Below, piece after piece: positions 60,705-64,000 of a stretch of 64,000 nt of DNA. The notes beneath the pieces are model-generated. The model saw nothing but the letters and a program-made list of their open reading frames with translations, had not been told where the DNA came from and made no database searches. Each line of letters opens with the position of its first letter. Position 1 is the stretch's first letter. The translations under genes were made by a program, and so were the position numbers. Origin of the DNA: CAZSAK01 sp964605155 (GTDB lineage: Bacteria; Pseudomonadota; Gammaproteobacteria; SZUA-140); assembly GCA_964605155.1 (NCBI GenBank), contig CAZSAK010000009.1:25876-89875 (forward strand), given 5' to 3'.

Positions 60705-61529
60705 TTAGGCTGTCTGGGGCTGTTGTCTTGCCTGCTGGCCGTACAGTTTCATGAGGGTATACATCGTGATCAGCGTGGCCACGTAAAAGATTAACTGGAT
60801 CCCCATTGGCCGGTCGTTATAGCCTATCAGGATATGTAAAAGCTGCCCCGCCCAGTTTTCCTGATTGAGCAGCCATGAGGTATCCCAGACCTGTAGCGAG
60901 ATAACAGGTACCAGCCCCGCCTGATAGAGATAACCGGCGGCATTTGCTGCCAACCCGGAGGCGAGCAGGAGTATCAACCAGCCGGTGACGTTGAAGAAAT
61001 ACCCGAGGGGTATGCGCAATAATCCGCGATACAACAACCAGCCGATCGCCACACCACAGGCAAGGCCAAGGATGCCGCCAGCCAGCAATCCCGACCCGCT
61101 TACACCGCTTGCGACAAATCCATAAAGGAACAACACGGTTTCTGCCCCTTCACGAAAAACAGCAAAGAATGTTACCAAGGCCAATGCGGACAACGGCTTG
61201 ATGCCCAGACTGACATCATGTCCGAGCAATTTGACCTGTGAAGCCAAGGCACGGCCATGTGCGCTCATCCATACATTATGCCAGGTTAACATCGCAACCG
61301 CGGCAAGCAGTACACTTGCATTTAGCAACTCCTGCCCGCGACCTTCCAGGGCGGATGATATCGCACCGGTAAAGAAGGCACATATCGCAGCACCCACAAC
61401 GCCGAGCGCGATCCCGCCTGTCAGCCAGTGTGTACGATTCGCAACGCCTCGTGTGGCACCGAGGACGATAGCGACGATAAGTGCTGCCTCCAATACCTCA
61501 CGAAATACTATGACTGCTGAACCTAACAT
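60705..61529 (-). CDS. FTR1-family high-affinity iron permease
   Basis: A 274-residue membrane protein with seven predicted helices. Both iron-binding REXXE motifs are present: REVLE at residues 10-14 in helix 1 and REGAE at 126-130 in helix 4. FTR1/EfeU-type permeases bring ferric iron (or ferrous after oxidation) across the inner membrane. It sits 6 bp after the cupredoxin gene, so the two form an operon. A Fur box lies upstream of that gene. It lacks EfeO and EfeB partners, so it is not a standard efeUOB system. Confidence 0.92.
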   Translation of the reverse strand: MLGSAVIVFREVLEAALIVAIVLGATRGVANRTHWLTGGIALGVVGAAICAFFTGAISSALEGRGQELLNASVLLAAVAMLTWHNVWMSAHGRALASQVKLLGHDVSLGIKPLSALALVTFFAVFREGAETVLFLYGFVASGVSGSGLLAGGILGLACGVAIGWLLYRGLLRIPLGYFFNVTGWLILLLASGLAANAAGYLYQAGLVPVISLQVWDTSWLLNQENWAGQLLHILIGYNDRPMGIQLIFYVATLITMYTLMKLYGQQARQQPQTA

Positions 61530-61535
61530 GATCTG

Positions 61536-61868
61536 CTACTCCGATATCAGGGTACCTTGCGCGGTATCCTCGTGGAATTCGCCGACGAAGGAGTACTTAC
61601 CCTTTTTCAAGGGACCGATCCGGATCGTTGCCTGTGTATTACCCGGTATGACCTTTTCAACTCGCAGATCATGACTCTCGAATTCCTCCGGGGTTGCATC
61701 CTGATTATCGACAACCAGTTTGACGCGTTTACCGGAAGGTATCGTCAACTCGGCAGGTTGGAAGCGGTGGTCCTTGATCACAAGTATATAATCACTCTCG
61801 TCTGCAACGGTGGACGCGGATGCAATCAACAAACAGGCGCCTGCAAAAAAACTCCAGTGATAATGCAT
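61536..61868 (-). CDS. Periplasmic cupredoxin-like protein paired with FTR1
   Basis: A 110-residue protein with a signal peptide (about 1-22, ending ASTVADE). The rest is one cupredoxin-like beta domain: LVIKDHRFQPAELTIPSGKRVKLVVDNQDATPEEFESHDLRVEKVIP and GKYSFVGEFHED. The EFESHDLRVEKV stretch is typical of the cupredoxin_1 domains found beside FTR1 permeases and in EfeO. It probably helps oxidise or hand iron to FTR1. A typical type I copper site (Cys, Met) is not complete, so it may bind copper or iron in another way. Confidence 0.88.
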   Translation of the reverse strand: MHYHWSFFAGACLLIASASTVADESDYILVIKDHRFQPAELTIPSGKRVKLVVDNQDATPEEFESHDLRVEKVIPGNTQATIRIGPLKKGKYSFVGEFHEDTAQGTLISE

Positions 61869-61970
61869 AAACCTTTACCTGATGCCTCCTTGTTGGACAT
61901 TACTGCCAAACCCATAAACAATATGGCGACCTGTGCCTCTAATCGCCTTAACGATAGTAGAGATAATAAC

Positions 61971-61989
61971 GATAATGATTCTTATTGTC
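61971..61989 (-). promoter_or_regulatory. Fur box upstream of the cupredoxin-FTR1 operon
   Basis: GATAATGATTCTTATTGTC matches the 19-bp Fur consensus (GATAATGATAATCATTATC) at 15 positions. It lies 103 bp before the cupredoxin ATG, and overlapping GATA-type hexamers extend the match to 61954. Iron repression of the operon is expected. Confidence 0.75.
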
Positions 61990-62171
61990 AACAAAAACAT
62001 CACTCCATATATCAGACATATTGCCTAAATCCAGATCAAGTTCCAGAACTATCTTACTGTTTTAATGAATATATAAGTAGATATCCTTTTATAAAAATAT
62101 ATCCTGAATCACATACTGTTCCCTGCTTGTTATCCAGGATCTAATCAAAAAATGGATTATCACAAGCTTCC

Positions 62172-62201
62172 TTGACATGTAGTTTAATTTGGGAATATTA
62201 T
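62172..62201 (+). promoter_or_regulatory. Sigma-70 promoter of the DUF4382 lipoprotein gene
   Basis: A perfect -35 (TTGACA, 62172-62177), an 18-bp spacer and TATTAT as -10 (62196-62201). The start point would be near 62208, leaving a leader of about 120 nt before the GTG start. A long palindrome overlaps the -10. Confidence 0.6.
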
Positions 62202-62211
62202 CCCAAATTAA
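62184..62211. promoter_or_regulatory. Palindromic operator overlapping the -10 box
   Basis: TTAATTTGGGA, a 6-bp spacer and TCCCAAATTAA form a perfect 11-bp inverted repeat. It covers the spacer, the -10 hexamer and the likely start point, the classic place for a repressor. I do not recognise the factor. As RNA it could also form a hairpin. Confidence 0.55.
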
Positions 62212-62326
62212 CGAGCCCATATCCATTACCACGTCTTTCCCGGTCCAGTTCATGGAAGAAAGATTATAAGGGTTTCCATTTTTCTAGCTGTTTTTATTAA
62301 TTTTTTAATTTAGAGGAGCCATTACG

Positions 62327-63739
62327 GTGATAAATCTGAAGTATATATTCATGTCATTGATGTTATTTACATTGGCCGCCTGCGGTGGTGGCAACGGTTC
62401 ATCGGGCCTCTCCGGTATCTTTGCAAACACCGGTGCCCTCTCCGTGATGGTAACCGATGACATGACAACCCAGTATTCAAAGGTCTGGGTAACAGTCCTG
62501 GAAGTAACGGCCACCGACAGCAGTGGTCAGCAACATGTCCTTTACGAAGACCCGAACGGCCAGATTTTCAATCTGACCGAATTGCACGGGATAACCGCCT
62601 TGTTGAGTTCACAGGATCTCATTGCGGATACCTACAGTGATTTTGAGATTATCCTCGCCAATGATATCAGCCTTGTTGATAAACAGGGCCAGACTATTCA
62701 GGCCAGTTTTAATACAACAGGTGATCCGGAGGTCATCCCGGTTCAAGGCAGCGTCTCTGTCACAGCCGGTGGATTTACCAGGATGGGCATTGATTTTGAT
62801 CTGAAACAATTCTCCTATGATCAATCAAGCGGGATCGTTTCACCGGTTTTGCTCTACCTTGATGATAACCAGTTACAACAAATCAGTCTTGATCGCTCCA
62901 GAATTGAAGGTCTCGTCACGGAAATCATAGATGCCGGAACATTCACCATGGAGAACAGATATGGCAGTACGGTGACTGTAACCTTGCAGGCAACTGCAAC
63001 GATTTTTGATGAGTACTCAGGAACTGTTGCCGGGGATACGGGTGTGCTTACTGTCGCACAGAAGGTAGAAGTATTTGGTACTTACGATGCCACCACGATG
63101 ACATTGGATGCTGTCAGTGCCAGGATCGATGACACCAGCCCATCATCAGGGTCAGGCGGTAAAACCGAGATCAAGGGAGTTATCAGCAGTTTTGACGGTA
63201 CATCGCTGGTTCTCGATGTCCGTGATTCCGACTTTATCCCCGGCAGCACCACCCTGGAGATCAGTAACATCGCCAACGCATTGTTTACCAAGGGATCACT
63301 CGATACACTGGCCGCAGGACAATGGGTTGAAATTCATGGTACATGGGAAGACCCCGTGTTTACAGCCATGGTGGTTGAAATCGAGGGTGGCATTCCGCGC
63401 TGGGATGACGGCCATAATTTTGATAATAGTCACCACCTCGATACCGAACATGATGATCCAGATAGCAGACACGATATCTATGGTTATGTTGAGATCAAAG
63501 GCCTGGTAACAGCATTAAATGGTACTACCCTGAGTATCAATCCGACCGATATGAACGGTAATGCAGTCAGCACTGCTGCGACTGATATCAATATCAGTAA
63601 CGCTTGGTACAAGAATGGAGATATGGATTGCCTGACCGAAGGCGCCTATGTCGAGGTCAAAGGCGCCAATGATATCAACACCGGTGGTATTGCAGCTTAT
63701 ACAATAGAGATTCAATCCCCCTGTGGGATTAGTATCTGA
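62327..63739 (+). CDS. DUF4382/DUF5666 lipoprotein
   Basis: A 470-residue lipoprotein with a signal peptide and a lipobox (LAAC, Cys19), followed by a Gly/Ser linker. Residues about 36-185 are a DUF4382 domain (GALSVMVTDD ... KVWVTVLEVTA), and three DUF5666-like beta repeats follow (about 192-270, 280-350 and 390-465), each starting with IxGLV/IKGVI and ending in VEV-G/VEIHG-type strands. Function is unknown; the family is common in marine and sulfur-oxidising bacteria. The start is GTG with AGGAG eight bases upstream. A His/Asp-rich stretch between repeats 2 and 3 (DDGHNFDNSHHLDTEHDD) could bind metal. Confidence 0.85.
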   Translation: MINLKYIFMSLMLFTLAACGGGNGSSGLSGIFANTGALSVMVTDDMTTQYSKVWVTVLEVTATDSSGQQHVLYEDPNGQIFNLTELHGITALLSSQDLIADTYSDFEIILANDISLVDKQGQTIQASFNTTGDPEVIPVQGSVSVTAGGFTRMGIDFDLKQFSYDQSSGIVSPVLLYLDDNQLQQISLDRSRIEGLVTEIIDAGTFTMENRYGSTVTVTLQATATIFDEYSGTVAGDTGVLTVAQKVEVFGTYDATTMTLDAVSARIDDTSPSSGSGGKTEIKGVISSFDGTSLVLDVRDSDFIPGSTTLEISNIANALFTKGSLDTLAAGQWVEIHGTWEDPVFTAMVVEIEGGIPRWDDGHNFDNSHHLDTEHDDPDSRHDIYGYVEIKGLVTALNGTTLSINPTDMNGNAVSTAATDINISNAWYKNGDMDCLTEGAYVEVKGANDINTGGIAAYTIEIQSPCGISI

Positions 63740-63932
63740 TCAGCCGTTATTTCACAAACAGCCATGCAAGCCCCGGAGACCCCTCATTGACCGCCCGGGC
63801 TGTTTTTAAATTAAGCCACCTGAATCAAATACAGAGTGTGGGATGTATACAAATCAGAAAGAAAAACGACGTAACCGCCGGCCTCAGACGACAGATTTCT
63901 TCAACTTACTGAAAATAAAAAATAAATGTATT

Positions 63933-64000
<68 letters not shown>

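Overview
The window is one continuous chromosomal stretch from a gammaproteobacterium. The evidence is synteny: uvrC-pgsA-tRNA-Gly(GCC)-tRNA-Cys(GCA)-tRNA-Leu(UAA) is in the same order as E. coli uvrC-pgsA-glyW-cysT-leuZ, and tRNA-fMet ... rimP-nusA-infB-rbfA-truB-rpsO-pnp is the classic metY-nusA operon. Base composition looks near 50 % GC and fairly even. A group 3b NiFe hydrogenase, an animal-type transketolase fused to transaldolase, and an ergothioneine pair fit a metabolically versatile, possibly chemolithotrophic lineage; genus cannot be decided from the sequence. I see no insertion sequence, prophage, CRISPR array or rRNA.

Layout. 1-9 kb: a stress/envelope group (end of a CBS-containing site-2 protease, PfpI/DJ-1 protein, EEP-family hydrolase, DUF883 membrane anchor, small membrane protein, AI-2E family permease, triple-BON protein, Fpg/Nei glycosylase, tiny zinc-ribbon protein) and a 987-residue transaldolase-transketolase. 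Four of the promoters here carry the same palindrome, CATTGA-N6-TCAATG or a close variant, placed about 41.5 bp upstream of the likely transcription start, which looks like a local FNR/CRP-family regulon. 9-14 kb: an RND pump and TolC pair without an adaptor gene. 13.8-18 kb: tRNA cluster, pgsA, uvrC, a family 5 uracil-DNA glycosylase, and an HPF/RaiA-cold-shock fusion. 18-24 kb: small acidic protein, zwf, rhomboid protease, a RelA-type (p)ppGpp enzyme that still has an intact hydrolase centre, and Rsd/AlgQ.

24-34 kb: divergent hydrogenase locus. Leftward: HydB-HydG-HydD-HydA (beta, gamma, delta, alpha) and the maturation protease, all overlapping or closely spaced. Rightward: hypC-hypA-hypD-hypF-hypE; hypB is not in the window. 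34-48 kb: Hsp20, AEC transporter, exported-looking AlgH/YqgE, HDOD protein, methyltransferase, egtB-egtD, an ABC-2 exporter, FGGY sugar kinase, CysZ/EI24-like protein, uppP, aminotransferase, HAD phosphatase. 48-52 kb: DksA with a histone-H1-like tail, acs, PilZ protein.

52-64 kb: the pnp-rpsO-truB-rbfA-infB-nusA-rimP operon (leftward) with a terminator hairpin only 20 nt before rimP; then a Fur-box-controlled cupredoxin-FTR1 iron uptake pair and a DUF4382/DUF5666 lipoprotein lying between rimP and the initiator tRNA gene that normally sits next to it. Global growth control recurs in the window: RelA-type enzyme, Rsd, DksA, HPF and NusA.
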